Shown here one piece after another: positions 49,539-57,871 of a stretch of DNA of 64,000 nt. Under the pieces are notes generated by a model that saw only the letters and a list, made by a program, of their open reading frames with translations, was not told the DNA's origin and made no database searches. The stretch's first letter is position 1. Each line of letters opens with the position of its first letter. The translations under genes and the position numbers were made by a program. Source of the stretch: Candidatus Aalborgicola bjergmarkensis (GTDB taxonomy: Bacteria > Pseudomonadota > Gammaproteobacteria > Burkholderiales > Burkholderiaceae_C); NCBI GenBank assembly GCA_016708725.1, contig JADJFE010000008.1, positions 124,001-188,000 of the forward strand. The letters run 5' to 3'.

Positions 49539-51482
49539 ATGGGTTTTTCTGAATCGCATCCCCAGGAACTGCTGAACCAGGTAGCCAGCCTACCGGCATT
49601 GCCCGGTGTGTACCGCTATTTTGATGCCCAGAATCAGGTGCTGTATGTGGGCAAGGCCATCAACCTGAAGAAGCGGGTATCGAGCTATTTCCAGAAAAAC
49701 CACGCCAACACGCGCACCGGCCACATGGTCAGCAAGATCGTGCGCCTGGAAACCACCGTGGTCCGCTCCGAGGCAGAAGCGCTGCTGCTGGAAAACAACC
49801 TCATCAAGGCGCTCAATCCCAAATACAACATCCTGTTCCGGGACGACAAAAGTTACCCGTATCTCAAGATGACCGCAGACCCGTTCCCCAGGGTAGCGTA
49901 CTACCGGGGCGCGGTGGAAAAGAAAAACCGCTACTTTGGTCCCTACCCCAGCGCCTGGGCGGTCAAGGAAGCCATTTTGCTGATGCAAAAAGTGTTTCGC
50001 CTGCGCACCTGCGAAGACCCGGTTTTCAACAACCGCACACGCCCTTGCCTGCTGTACCAGATCAAGCGCTGCTCGGCTCCGTGTGTCGGGCATATTTCAC
50101 CCCAGGACTACGCACACGATGTAGCGAATGCGGAAAAGTTCTTGCGCGGCGATGCCCAGGACGTGCTGCACCAGCTGGAAGCGCGCATGTTGGCCCATGC
50201 GGAGAAACTGGAATTCGAACAGGCAGCGGAGTTACGCAACCAGATTGCCGCCCTCTCCGGCGTCTTGCACCAGCAGGCCGTGGACAATATGGAGGACCGC
50301 GATGTGGACATCCTGGCCGTCAAGGTGCAAGGCGGCAAGGCCTGCATCAATCTGGCCATGGTGCGCGGTGGCCGCCATCTGGGCGACAAGGCGTATTTCC
50401 CCGTGCATGTGGAAAATGCCGCCGGTTTATTGAACGTCGATGGTGATGATGATGACGCCGCAGAGGCCGAGGCCAGATCCGCGCCCGTGGAAACCCAGGT
50501 GCTGGAAGCTTTCTTGTCCCAGCACTACATCGAAACCCCCATACCGTCCACCCTGGTATTAAGCGAAGCCGTGGACTACGGCCTGCTACACGCCCTGTCG
50601 CAGCGTGCGGGCTTTCGGATCAACGCCGTGCACCAGCCGCGCGAACAACGCCGCACCTGGCTGGAAATGGCGCAGACCAACGCCGCACTCCAACTGGCCC
50701 GGCTGTTGGCAGAAGAAGGCTCACAACAGGCACGCACCCGCGCCCTGGTGGAAGCGCTGGATATGGATATTTCGGACATCGATGACCTTGCAGCACTGCG
50801 GATCGAGTGTTTTGATGTCTCCCATACGGCAGGCGAAGCGACGCAAGCTGCGTGCGTCGTATTTGAAAACCACACCATGCAGACGGCGCAATACCGGCGC
50901 TACAACATCGACGGCATCACGCCGGGCGACGATTACGCCGCCATGCACCAGGCACTGATGCGCCGCTATGGCAAGCTGGTCGAAGCATTGCAACAGGCCC
51001 AGCAAGCCGGGGAAGAACCGTCCAGAGCGAGCCGCATGCCGGACCTGGTTTTAGTGGATGGCGGCCAGGGGCAGGTATCGGTAGCGCGCGATGTATTTGC
51101 GCAACTAGGACTTGATCTATCTCACATTGTTGGCGTGGAAAAAGGCGCTGGCCGCAAGGTGGGACTGGAAGAACTGGTCTTTGCAGATGGACGCAACAAG
51201 GTGTATCTTGGCGCCGACTCTGCTGCCTTGATGCTGGTCGCTCAGATTCGCGATGAAGCGCACCGATTTGCCATTACCGGCATGCGCGCCAAACGTGCAA
51301 AAACCCGCATAGATGGCGGCAAGCTGGAAGAAATTGCCGGCATAGGTCCCAAGCGCCGCGCCCGCCTGCTGCAACGCTTTGGCGGTGTACGCGGTGTTGC
51401 CCTGGCCAGTGCCGACGACATAGCCACCGTTGACGGTATTTCACGCGCTTTGGCAGAGGAAATTTACCGCGCCTTGCACTAG
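49539..51482 (+). CDS. uvrC: excinuclease ABC subunit C
   Basis: This 647-aa nuclease makes both cuts in nucleotide excision repair. An N-terminal GIY-YIG domain (PGVYRYFDAQNQVLYVGKA) makes the 3' cut, and a UVR motif (LEARMLAHAEKLEFEQAAEL) binds UvrB. An RNase H-like domain with LVLVDGGQGQVSVARDV makes the 5' cut, and C-terminal helix-hairpin-helices (IAGIGPKRRARLLQRFGG) complete it. The ATG at 49539 follows the transporter ATPase by 7 bp. Confidence 0.95.
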   Translation: MGFSESHPQELLNQVASLPALPGVYRYFDAQNQVLYVGKAINLKKRVSSYFQKNHANTRTGHMVSKIVRLETTVVRSEAEALLLENNLIKALNPKYNILFRDDKSYPYLKMTADPFPRVAYYRGAVEKKNRYFGPYPSAWAVKEAILLMQKVFRLRTCEDPVFNNRTRPCLLYQIKRCSAPCVGHISPQDYAHDVANAEKFLRGDAQDVLHQLEARMLAHAEKLEFEQAAELRNQIAALSGVLHQQAVDNMEDRDVDILAVKVQGGKACINLAMVRGGRHLGDKAYFPVHVENAAGLLNVDGDDDDAAEAEARSAPVETQVLEAFLSQHYIETPIPSTLVLSEAVDYGLLHALSQRAGFRINAVHQPREQRRTWLEMAQTNAALQLARLLAEEGSQQARTRALVEALDMDISDIDDLAALRIECFDVSHTAGEATQAACVVFENHTMQTAQYRRYNIDGITPGDDYAAMHQALMRRYGKLVEALQQAQQAGEEPSRASRMPDLVLVDGGQGQVSVARDVFAQLGLDLSHIVGVEKGAGRKVGLEELVFADGRNKVYLGADSAALMLVAQIRDEAHRFAITGMRAKRAKTRIDGGKLEEIAGIGPKRRARLLQRFGGVRGVALASADDIATVDGISRALAEEIYRALH

Positions 51483-51546
51483 ACGCAATGGCGAAACCCG
51501 TGGTTAGAATGTTCCGACCAAAACCAAACCCATAAGGAGATGCCCC

Positions 51547-52320
51547 ATGCCCCCCACAAGCCTCCATTTGCCAACCATTATGGCAACCCTCGCGCTCACT
51601 GCCGTTACCGTTACGCACACAGCGCAGGCCGCCAAACTGTGTTACGACGATGTTGAACAATTCCCCTGGGTACTCAAGGATGGCAGGGGATTGGCCGTTG
51701 AACTGCTGGAAATAGCCAGCAAAAAGACAGGGGTCACATATGAACTGGTCGCACTGCCCTGGAAGCGCTGCCTGATGGAAGTGGAAAAAGGGGAAGTGGC
51801 GGGGGCGTTCCCGGCCAGTTTCTCGGAAGAAAGGGCCAAGTTTGCCGCCTATCCCATGACGGACAACAAACCGGACGCCGAGAAGCGATTGAACACCGAC
51901 GGCTACACACTCTACCGCCTCAAAGGCAACAATGTCAGTTGGGATGGCAGCAAGTTCAGCAATCTGACCGGGCCAATCGGCACGCAGGCCTCGTATTCCA
52001 TCATCCCCGACTTGATCAAATGGGGTGCCAAGGTCGATACCCAGACGCGCAAACCCGAAACCCTGATGCGTGCCCTGGTGGACGGCCACTTGCAATCCGT
52101 AGCCTTGCTTACCGGTCAGGGAAGTTACACGCTGAAAAACCCGGCCTATGCCGGCAAGGTGGAGGCAGTGGACCCCCCTCTGGTCAGCAAGCCCTACTAT
52201 CTGATCATCAGCAAAGAGCACTACGAAAAAAATCGCAAAAGCATTGATGCCCTCTGGACCGCCATCGCAACCGAGCGCAATTCGGCACAGTACAAGGCCA
52301 AAGTTGCCACCATGAATTAG
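51547..52320 (+). CDS. periplasmic solute-binding protein (SBP family 3-like)
   Basis: This 257-aa protein has a signal peptide ending near AQAAK and a two-lobe binding fold (VEQFPWVLKDGRGLAVELLE, ALPWKRCLMEVEKGEVAGAF, then a hinge and second lobe). No permease or ATPase gene is adjacent, so it may serve another transporter or act in sensing. AAGGAG lies upstream of the ATG. The substrate is unknown. Confidence 0.8.
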   Translation: MPPTSLHLPTIMATLALTAVTVTHTAQAAKLCYDDVEQFPWVLKDGRGLAVELLEIASKKTGVTYELVALPWKRCLMEVEKGEVAGAFPASFSEERAKFAAYPMTDNKPDAEKRLNTDGYTLYRLKGNNVSWDGSKFSNLTGPIGTQASYSIIPDLIKWGAKVDTQTRKPETLMRALVDGHLQSVALLTGQGSYTLKNPAYAGKVEAVDPPLVSKPYYLIISKEHYEKNRKSIDALWTAIATERNSAQYKAKVATMN

Positions 52321-52348
52321 CAAAGACCCGGCCTTTTGATGCCACATA

Positions 52349-52385
52349 ATTCATAGCTGTTTCCGCACGTTCCATGAGGTCTACA
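52349..52385 (+). repeat. short interspersed repeat
   Basis: TTCATAGCTGTTTCCGCACG and following bases fit the short motif. It lies between the solute-binding gene and the methylase pseudogene. A fainter copy (AGCTGTCTCCGCACGTTCAG) is inside the pseudogene near 53142. Confidence 0.55.
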
Positions 52386-52398
52386 AGCCGAATTGAGT

Positions 52399-53322
52399 AT
52401 GGAAGCTGAGGTTTTTATCACCCGCTGGACGGGCGTTACCGCATCCGAGTTGTCCACCGCGACGATTCCCGAACCCTGCAATTGATGTTGCGCAGTCTCT
52501 GGGCCGATAGGGATGCAGGCGGTTTTTCCATTGCGCTTGCCAAAAATGTCTTGCATTTCAACGGCAAACTGTTCAAGGGCAGTGCGGCGGACGGTTACAG
52601 CCTACTGCTGACCCCGGATCAAATCGACTTGCTCATTGCCGCAGCACAAGCCAACTGGCGCGAGGTCGAACCCGCCGAGGCCGCCCAACTGGGCAACCTA
52701 GCGCTGATTCGTGACTACCGCAACGGACGCGACCTGACCGACACACCGCGCGGGGTCAAAGTCATTGACGCTTTTGGCCTGACTTCGGAACAACTGCGCC
52801 AGCAATTCCCGGCGGTGTACCAGTGGCTGCTGGATCGGGTCAAGCCTGAACGTGACCAGAACAACCGTGCAACCTACAGGGACAACTGGTGGATATTCGG
52901 CGAAGCGCGCAAAGACCTGCGTCCTGCGCTTGCCAAGCTACCCCGCTCTACATCGCCACCGTCGAAACTGCCAAACACCGCACTTTCCAGTTTCTGGATG
53001 CATCCATTCTGCCGGATAACGTGCCAGCAGTGATGACATCCTGGCCTATCTGGTGCAACTCAATGCCCAACGCGCCATAGAGGAAGAGAAAGGCATCATT
53101 CGCTGGCTGCGTCCAGAGCTTCAGAATCCACTATCGAAACAAGAGCTGTCTCCGCACGTTCAGCAAGCGCTAGATGCCGATTTTACTATTGAAAAATCGA
53201 CGCAAAAAACAGAGCAAATTGCCTGGCCTGCTGCTTTGCTGGAGCAGGTCAAGGTGGTGGCGCGCGTGCTGCGAGGGGCAAGGCTGGCGCGGGTGAGGAT
53301 GTGCCTACAATGGCTGCGATGA
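52399..53322 (+). pseudogene. MmeI-like class I methylase, condensed to four fragments
   Basis: Four recognisable pieces of a large restriction-modification methylase lie in order. First, the N-terminus MEAEVFITRWTGVTASELST from 52399. Second, a middle block (LWADRDAGGFSIALAKNVLH to ANWREVEP). Third, a late block (FGLTSEQLRQQFPAVYQWLL, RDNWWIFGEARKDLRPALAK). Fourth, the end (AQRAIEEEKGIIRWLRPELQ). The SAM and NPPY motifs are absent. A 2-bp insertion near 52947 shifts the frame inside the third block. An intact protein is about 900-1000 aa, so well over half is lost. Confidence 0.8.
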
Positions 53323-53750
53323 AAGGCACATTGTCATTAAGGAAGAAACAATTTGAAGAGTTTTTCAACAACAAAGAAGGCTCTCCGACAAAATTCTCGA
53401 TTACCACTTTGACCGAAGAAGACCAAAAGCTATTTGGCGTTCATTCGCCTGATTTGTGGCTATCCAGAATTAGCCTTGATGCGCATCTTGAGAAGCACCC
53501 AGAGATTGGCTTGAATGACTATCTCAAAATACCTGAAATTGTGCGAAACGCCGATATATGGGGCGGACACAAAGAACGAAGATTCTTGTTGATAACGTTT
53601 GGCGATGTGGCGTATCGTGCTGCCATCAAAGCTACACAAGACCACTCAGAGGCTTGGTTTTTGTCTCTTGTTGTTAGCCCCAAACAAAAACCGCCCAAAG
53701 GAGCGGTTTTGCTTAGAAAGGGAACTGGCGGGTCAGGTTGGCGACCCTGA
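53310..53750 (+). CDS. putative PBECR-type nuclease-like protein
   Basis: This 146-aa protein contains LFGVHSPDLWLSRISLDAHL and HPEIGLNDYLKIPEIV, followed by short strands with VAYRAAIKATQD and WFLSLVVSPKQK. This resembles the barnase/EndoU/colicin/RelE-like nuclease domains (PBECR) found at the ends of phage head or toxin proteins. No phage gene is next to it. It starts just where the methylase pseudogene ends. A GTG at 53301 and an ATG at 53319 are other starts. The last residues overlap a hairpin that probably ends the tat transcript from the other side. Confidence 0.45.
   Translation: MAAMKGTLSLRKKQFEEFFNNKEGSPTKFSITTLTEEDQKLFGVHSPDLWLSRISLDAHLEKHPEIGLNDYLKIPEIVRNADIWGGHKERRFLLITFGDVAYRAAIKATQDHSEAWFLSLVVSPKQKPPKGAVLLRKGTGGSGWRP
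53680..53710 (-). terminator. probable terminator of the tatABC transcript
   Basis: On the minus strand AAAACCGC-(8)-GCGGTTTT forms a stable hairpin and is followed by TGTTTGG, giving a T-rich tail of TTTTTGTTT. It lies about 140 bp past the tatC stop. It overlaps the 3' part of the gene on the other strand. Confidence 0.6.
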
Positions 53751-53846
53751 TTGCCTCATCAGAACTTGCGTTCCGGGCAAGTCAGCCTAATAACCCCACC
53801 AGTGATCCGAATTATAGGGCGTTGATGCGCTGCATGCTCTGTTACG

Positions 53847-54641
53847 TTACGGCTGCTCGCTGGCCCTGGTTTCTTCGTCTGGCGCCTGGGTGTGCTTGAT
53901 GAAAATTTGCGCACACCAGATGCCTACTTCGTAGAGCAACAGCATGGGCACCAGCAAGGCCAGCATGGAAACCGGATCAGGGGGGGTCACGACCCCTGAC
54001 ACCGCCGCTGCAGCAACCACAAAATAAGCGCGCCAGGCACGCAGTTGTGCAACCGTGACCAGTTCCATGCGCGCCAGAATGACCACCACGACCGGTACCT
54101 CGAAGGTCACGCCAAAAGCGATGAACATCGTGATGACAAAATCCAGATAGGCATCCATGTCCGGGCTGACCGCCACCGACGCTGGCGCCATGCGCTGAAT
54201 CGCAGGAAATGCCTGCCCAAAGACAAAGAAATAACAAAAGGCCGCCCCCAGATAGAACAGCACGGTGCTGGAGACAACCAGTGGCAACACCAGCTTCTTC
54301 TCGTGCCGGTACAGCCCCGGCGCGACAAACGCCCATACCTGGTACAAAATCCAGGGCAAGGCCAGGGCAAAGGCCGCCATGACCGTCACCTTGATGGGCA
54401 CTAGAAAAGGCGACACCACGCCCACGGCGATCATGCGAGAGCCTTCGGGCAGGGCATGCAGCAGCGGCATGGCCAACCAGTCGTACAGGCGCGAGGGGCC
54501 AGGATACAGCGCCAGCAGCGCCAGCCAAGCGCCTACACCATAGAGGCAGTAGAGCAAACGGTCGCGCAATTCGAGCAAATGCGCAACAAACGGTTGTTCA
54601 GTACCAGCGAGTTCGTCCGGCGCAGAATGTTTGTCGGTCAT
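53847..54641 (-). CDS. tatC: Sec-independent protein translocase TatC
   Basis: This 264-aa six-helix membrane protein is the twin-arginine signal receptor. Motifs include FVAHLLELRDRLLYCLYGVG, a periplasmic segment, FYLGAAFCYFFVFGQAFPA and FGVTFEVPVVVVILARMELV, whose FGxxFExP pattern is conserved in TatC. The ATG at 54641 overlaps the tatB stop by 4 bp. The protein carries a short acidic tail typical of Burkholderiales. Confidence 0.94.
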   Translation of the reverse strand: MTDKHSAPDELAGTEQPFVAHLLELRDRLLYCLYGVGAWLALLALYPGPSRLYDWLAMPLLHALPEGSRMIAVGVVSPFLVPIKVTVMAAFALALPWILYQVWAFVAPGLYRHEKKLVLPLVVSSTVLFYLGAAFCYFFVFGQAFPAIQRMAPASVAVSPDMDAYLDFVITMFIAFGVTFEVPVVVVILARMELVTVAQLRAWRAYFVVAAAAVSGVVTPPDPVSMLALLVPMLLLYEVGIWCAQIFIKHTQAPDEETRASEQP

Positions 54642-55093
54642 CGGGAGAGTTTGGGTGGACGAAAGCGCGCTACCCGTGCCGCGCCAGACAACGCTTTGGT
54701 ACGCACGCGAGAATGGGCCTTGTACCAGCCAGGCATTACGCTTCTTTTGAGGCGCCAGTGTTTGCGGGGGTGGCGGTATTGCGGATAGCCATCCGGCACG
54801 CGCTCCCATGCGGCATCCGGCTCTCCCAGCAGGCTGTGCTCCAGGTCTTTAGCACTGGTGCGCAGGGAGTGTTCCACATCGCGCGACGCATCCACCACGG
54901 CATCTTTCATCTTTTTGAGTTCGTCGAGCTCCATGGATCGGCTGACTTCGGCTTGAACGTCCGCCACATAGCGGCGCGCACGCCCGAGCAGGGTGCCCAT
55001 GGTGCGCGCCACGCCCGGCAGCCGCTCCGGGCCAATCACCACCAGCGCGATGGCGCCAATGATGGCCAGCTTGGTAACGCCAATGTCAAACAT
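54638..55093 (-). CDS. tatB: Sec-independent protein translocase TatB
   Basis: This 151-aa protein has one N-terminal membrane helix (MFDIGVTKLAIIGAIALVVIG), the GPERLP hinge, and a long amphipathic helix with coiled-coil character (RYVADVQAEVSRSMELDELK). It docks on TatC to receive folded cargo. The C-terminal part is basic and Arg-rich. Confidence 0.92.
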   Translation of the reverse strand: MFDIGVTKLAIIGAIALVVIGPERLPGVARTMGTLLGRARRYVADVQAEVSRSMELDELKKMKDAVVDASRDVEHSLRTSAKDLEHSLLGEPDAAWERVPDGYPQYRHPRKHWRLKRSVMPGWYKAHSRVRTKALSGAARVARFRPPKLSR

Positions 55094-55128
55094 GCAACAA
55101 CAGCAACCGTGACTTTTGAAGCTTGAGC

Positions 55129-55374
55129 CTACTTGACCTTGGCTTCCACGTCGATGGTGGACTTGGTTTGCGTCTTTTCATCGGCGACCAGCGCAGTCGC
55201 TGGTGTTGCCGTGGATGCATCGGCAGGTTTTTCGGCGTTGCCGTCTTTCATGCCGTCCTTGAACCCCTTGACGGCACCTCCGAAGTCCGAGCCAATGTTT
55301 TTGAGCTTCTTGGTGCCAAAAACCAGGATGATGATGACCAGAAAAATGATCAGATGCGTTGTTGAAATACCCAT
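55129..55374 (-). CDS. tatA: Sec-independent protein translocase TatA
   Basis: This 81-aa pore-forming subunit has a single membrane helix (HLIIFLVIIILVFGTKKL), the FGTKKLKNIGSDFGGAVKGF hinge and amphipathic helix, and a variable tail of Ala, Thr and Lys. It oligomerises with TatBC during export. It heads the tatABC set. Confidence 0.93.
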   Translation of the reverse strand: MGISTTHLIIFLVIIILVFGTKKLKNIGSDFGGAVKGFKDGMKDGNAEKPADASTATPATALVADEKTQTKSTIDVEAKVK

Positions 55375-55426
55375 GGCCCACTCCTTGCTTGCGTCACGAT
55401 TGTAAGACTTTGCACCCTAAACAACA

Positions 55427-55825
55427 TTAGCCGCGCAGCCAGGGCCGCGCGCCACCCATGACATGGAAATGCAGATGCCCCACCTCCTGCCCGCCTTCGG
55501 CTCCCGTGTTGGCCATCAAGCGGAAACCACCTTGTGGATAAGGATTGCAACCTTCTTGCAGCGCCAGCTTAGGGATAAGGGCCATCATACGCCCCAACAA
55601 AGCGGCATGTTCAGCGCCAACGTGCGCCAGGGAGGGAATATGCAGCTTGGGGATCAACAAAAAATGCACCGGCGCCCACGGGTGGATGTCGTGGAAGGCG
55701 TATATTTCTTCATCCTCGTACACCCGACGCGAGGGGATTTTCCCGGCAACAATCTTGCAAAACAGACAGTCGGGGTCGTGCTCCACCACTTCACTCGTCA
55801 CGCTCGTCACGCTCGTCACGCTCAT
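55427..55825 (-). CDS. histidine triad (HIT) family protein
   Basis: This 132-aa nucleotide-binding protein has the triad HLHFHVMGG near the C-terminus and the usual CLFCKIVAGKIPSRRVYEDE start. It probably hydrolyses purine phosphoramidates, like HinT. Its first residues MSVTSVTSVTSEV come from a three-unit 9-bp tandem repeat, so the N-terminus is recently expanded. It lies between hisE and tatA as in many Burkholderiales. Confidence 0.9.
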   Translation of the reverse strand: MSVTSVTSVTSEVVEHDPDCLFCKIVAGKIPSRRVYEDEEIYAFHDIHPWAPVHFLLIPKLHIPSLAHVGAEHAALLGRMMALIPKLALQEGCNPYPQGGFRLMANTGAEGGQEVGHLHFHVMGGARPWLRG

Positions 55826-55837
55826 TTCAGTTCTCCT

Positions 55838-56188
55838 TCAGGTTGCGTTTGGGCGCCGGGCTTTTTCCGCAATGCCGCTCATGCCTTCGCGGCGCTCCAG
55901 TTCAGCCAGGACATCGGCAGGCGTCAAGTCGTAGTGCGCCAATGCAACCAGACAATGAAACCACAAATCCGCCACCTCGGCGACCAGTTTGGCTTTGTCG
56001 CCGCCGTGGTCGGCATCCTTGGCGGCCATGACCACCTCGGTGGCTTCTTCACCGATTTTTTTCAAAAAGGCGTCCGGCCCCTTGTGCAGCAGACGCGCCA
56101 CATAACTGCTTGCCGGATCGCCGCCAAAGCGTGGCTTGCGTGACTCAATCACTGCGGCCAGACGCGCCAGGGCATCGGAAGTATCCAT
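55838..56188 (-). CDS. hisE: phosphoribosyl-ATP pyrophosphatase
   Basis: This 116-aa enzyme performs the second step of histidine synthesis, removing pyrophosphate from phosphoribosyl-ATP. Motifs are LHKGPDAFLKKIGEEATEVV and LVAEVADLWFHCLVAL, whose Glu and Asp residues hold Mg. The start is uncertain between 56188 and 56200; neither has a strong ribosome site. It is downstream of hisI in the same operon and separate from it, not fused. Confidence 0.92.
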   Translation of the reverse strand: MDTSDALARLAAVIESRKPRFGGDPASSYVARLLHKGPDAFLKKIGEEATEVVMAAKDADHGGDKAKLVAEVADLWFHCLVALAHYDLTPADVLAELERREGMSGIAEKARRPNAT

Positions 56189-56213
56189 GGATGAAGACAT
56201 AAAAATAAACAAC

Positions 56214-56603
56214 TTACTGGTAAATGGTCTTCGGGTCTTTCAGTACTGGATCGACAGTCTGCCAGACACCATCACGCAAAACACGGAAAAAACAACTGTG
56301 ACGCCCGGTGTGGCAGGCAATGCCGGGGGTGTGGCCCGTCTGGCTGACCTTGAGCAACACCACGTCATTGTCGCAATCGAGCCGGATTTCGTGTACCAAC
56401 TGCACATGGCCCGACTCCTCGCCCTTGAACCATAGTTTGCCACGCGAACGGCTGAAATACACCGCGCGGCCCAGTTCCACGGTCTTTTGCAGCGCAGCAT
56501 GGTTCATCCAGGCAAACATCAGCACATCACCGCTATCTTTCTCCTGCGCGATCACCGGAACCAGTCCCTTGTCGTCCCATCGAATATCGTTCAACCAGTT
56601 CAT
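56214..56603 (-). CDS. hisI: phosphoribosyl-AMP cyclohydrolase
   Basis: This 129-aa zinc enzyme opens the purine ring of phosphoribosyl-AMP. Family motifs are VLMFAWMNHAALQKTVELG, YFSRSRGKLWFKGEESGHVQ and DCDNDVVLLKVSQTGHTPG, with zinc ligands in the later CHTGRHSCF. The ATG at 56603 gives the standard MNWLNDIRWDDKGL start. The gene upstream is an unrelated secreted protein, not hisF directly. Confidence 0.93.
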   Translation of the reverse strand: MNWLNDIRWDDKGLVPVIAQEKDSGDVLMFAWMNHAALQKTVELGRAVYFSRSRGKLWFKGEESGHVQLVHEIRLDCDNDVVLLKVSQTGHTPGIACHTGRHSCFFRVLRDGVWQTVDPVLKDPKTIYQ

Positions 56604-56622
56604 GTCTGCTTTTCTACCCGGA

Positions 56623-56982
56623 TCAAGGAATGTTGATATTACATTTCTTTCGCTTACCTTCAGCCTCAATGGCCTGACGGTACGCAGTCAGTTCGGCCAG
56701 GTTGGTCTTTGCATCGGAGTTATCGTCCCAGCTGAAAAAACCCAGCCCAAAAACTGCCAAAGTAGCTGCACCCACTACATTGGTAGCCACCGTTTCGTTG
56801 GATGCGCTTTGCATCTCGGCTTTGAGTTTTTTTTCGGCTGCTGAAAAATTCTTGTACTCTTCGACGATTTCTTCGCAGGAAGCTGCCGCAATGAGTTTTT
56901 TATCCTCATCGGTCACCATAGCGCAAGTCGCAGATGTCCACACCAACAACAGCGTGACACACGAAACTTTCAAGATACACAT
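56623..56982 (-). CDS. hypothetical exported protein inside the his operon
   Basis: This 119-aa protein has an N-terminal hydrophobic signal (LKVSCVTLLLVWTSATCA), a helical charged region with Cys (AAASCEEIVEEYKNFSAAEK), a second hydrophobic stretch (TNVVGAATLAVFGLGFFSW) and an acidic loop, ending in KRKKCNINIP. The second hydrophobic part may anchor it. No family is recognised and nothing links it to histidine synthesis. Its AT content is higher than its neighbours. It seems to be an insertion between hisF and hisI. Confidence 0.7.
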   Translation of the reverse strand: MCILKVSCVTLLLVWTSATCAMVTDEDKKLIAAASCEEIVEEYKNFSAAEKKLKAEMQSASNETVATNVVGAATLAVFGLGFFSWDDNSDAKTNLAELTAYRQAIEAEGKRKKCNINIP

Positions 56983-57074
56983 ACCATCAGGCTCCTATTG
57001 CGGATGAAATTTAACCACATTTATCCGCCGGGAACACGCAGACACATGGCCTCGTATACAGATTCGCAAAATGG

Positions 57075-57854
57075 TCAACACCGCACCGGTATGCCGCGCT
57101 GCGCCATGCAGGCCTTGGCCTGGGCGATGGTGAATTCGCCGTAGTGAAAGATGCTGGCCGCCAGAACGGCATCCGCCCCGCCCTGCTGGACGCCATCGGC
57201 CAGATGCTCCAGCGTGCCAACGCCGCCGGAGGCAATCACCGGGATATTGATGGCATCGCTCACGGCGCGCGTCAACGCCAGATCAAAGCCCGCCTTGGTG
57301 CCATCACGGTCCATGCTGGTGAGCAGAATTTCGCCAGCGCCACGGCGCGCCATCTCCACGGCCCAGGCCACGGCATCCAGGCCGGTGTTCTGGCGCCCCC
57401 CGTGGCTGTACACGTCCCAGCCAGCGCCGCGCGCCAGCAGGTCGGCGCCCAGGCGGCGTTTGGCGTCGATGGCGACCACGATGCACTGCGCGCCGTATTT
57501 GGCCGAAGCATCCTCAATCACCTGCGGGTTGGCAATGGCTGCCGAGTTGAAACTGGTCTTGTCAGCCCCGGCATTCAGAAGGCGGCGCACATCTTCCACC
57601 GTGCGCACGCCACCGCCCACCGTCAGCGGAATAAACACCTGCGAGGCCACGTCTTCGATGATGTGCAGAATCATATCGCGCGCGTCGCTCGTGGCCGTGA
57701 TGTCCAGAAACGTCAGCTCGTCGGCACCCTGCGCGTTGTAGCGCGCCGCAATTTCGACCGGATCACCGGCATCGCGCAGTTCAACAAAGTTGACACCTTT
57801 GACGACCCGACCGCCGGTAACGTCCAGACAGGGGATGATGCGTTTAGCGAGCAA
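57075..57854 (-). CDS. hisF: imidazole glycerol phosphate synthase, cyclase subunit HisF
   Basis: This 259-aa TIM barrel uses ammonia from HisH to make IGP and AICAR. It begins MLAKRIIPCLDVTGGRVVKG with the first catalytic Asp; the second lies in TSMDRDGTKAGFD, and phosphate sites are VGGGVRTVEDVRRLLNAGAD and VIASGGVGTLEHL. It lies 17 bp after hisA. The 92 bp after it, up to the hypothetical gene, hold nothing recognised. Confidence 0.95.
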   Translation of the reverse strand: MLAKRIIPCLDVTGGRVVKGVNFVELRDAGDPVEIAARYNAQGADELTFLDITATSDARDMILHIIEDVASQVFIPLTVGGGVRTVEDVRRLLNAGADKTSFNSAAIANPQVIEDASAKYGAQCIVVAIDAKRRLGADLLARGAGWDVYSHGGRQNTGLDAVAWAVEMARRGAGEILLTSMDRDGTKAGFDLALTRAVSDAINIPVIASGGVGTLEHLADGVQQGGADAVLAASIFHYGEFTIAQAKACMAQRGIPVRC

Positions 57855-57871
57855 GGGGAAACCTGTTGTAT

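Noticed and set aside
53751..53846. Possible tRNA in the gap before tatC
   Set aside because: The stretch has no cloverleaf pairing or T-arm sequence; it holds nothing recognised.
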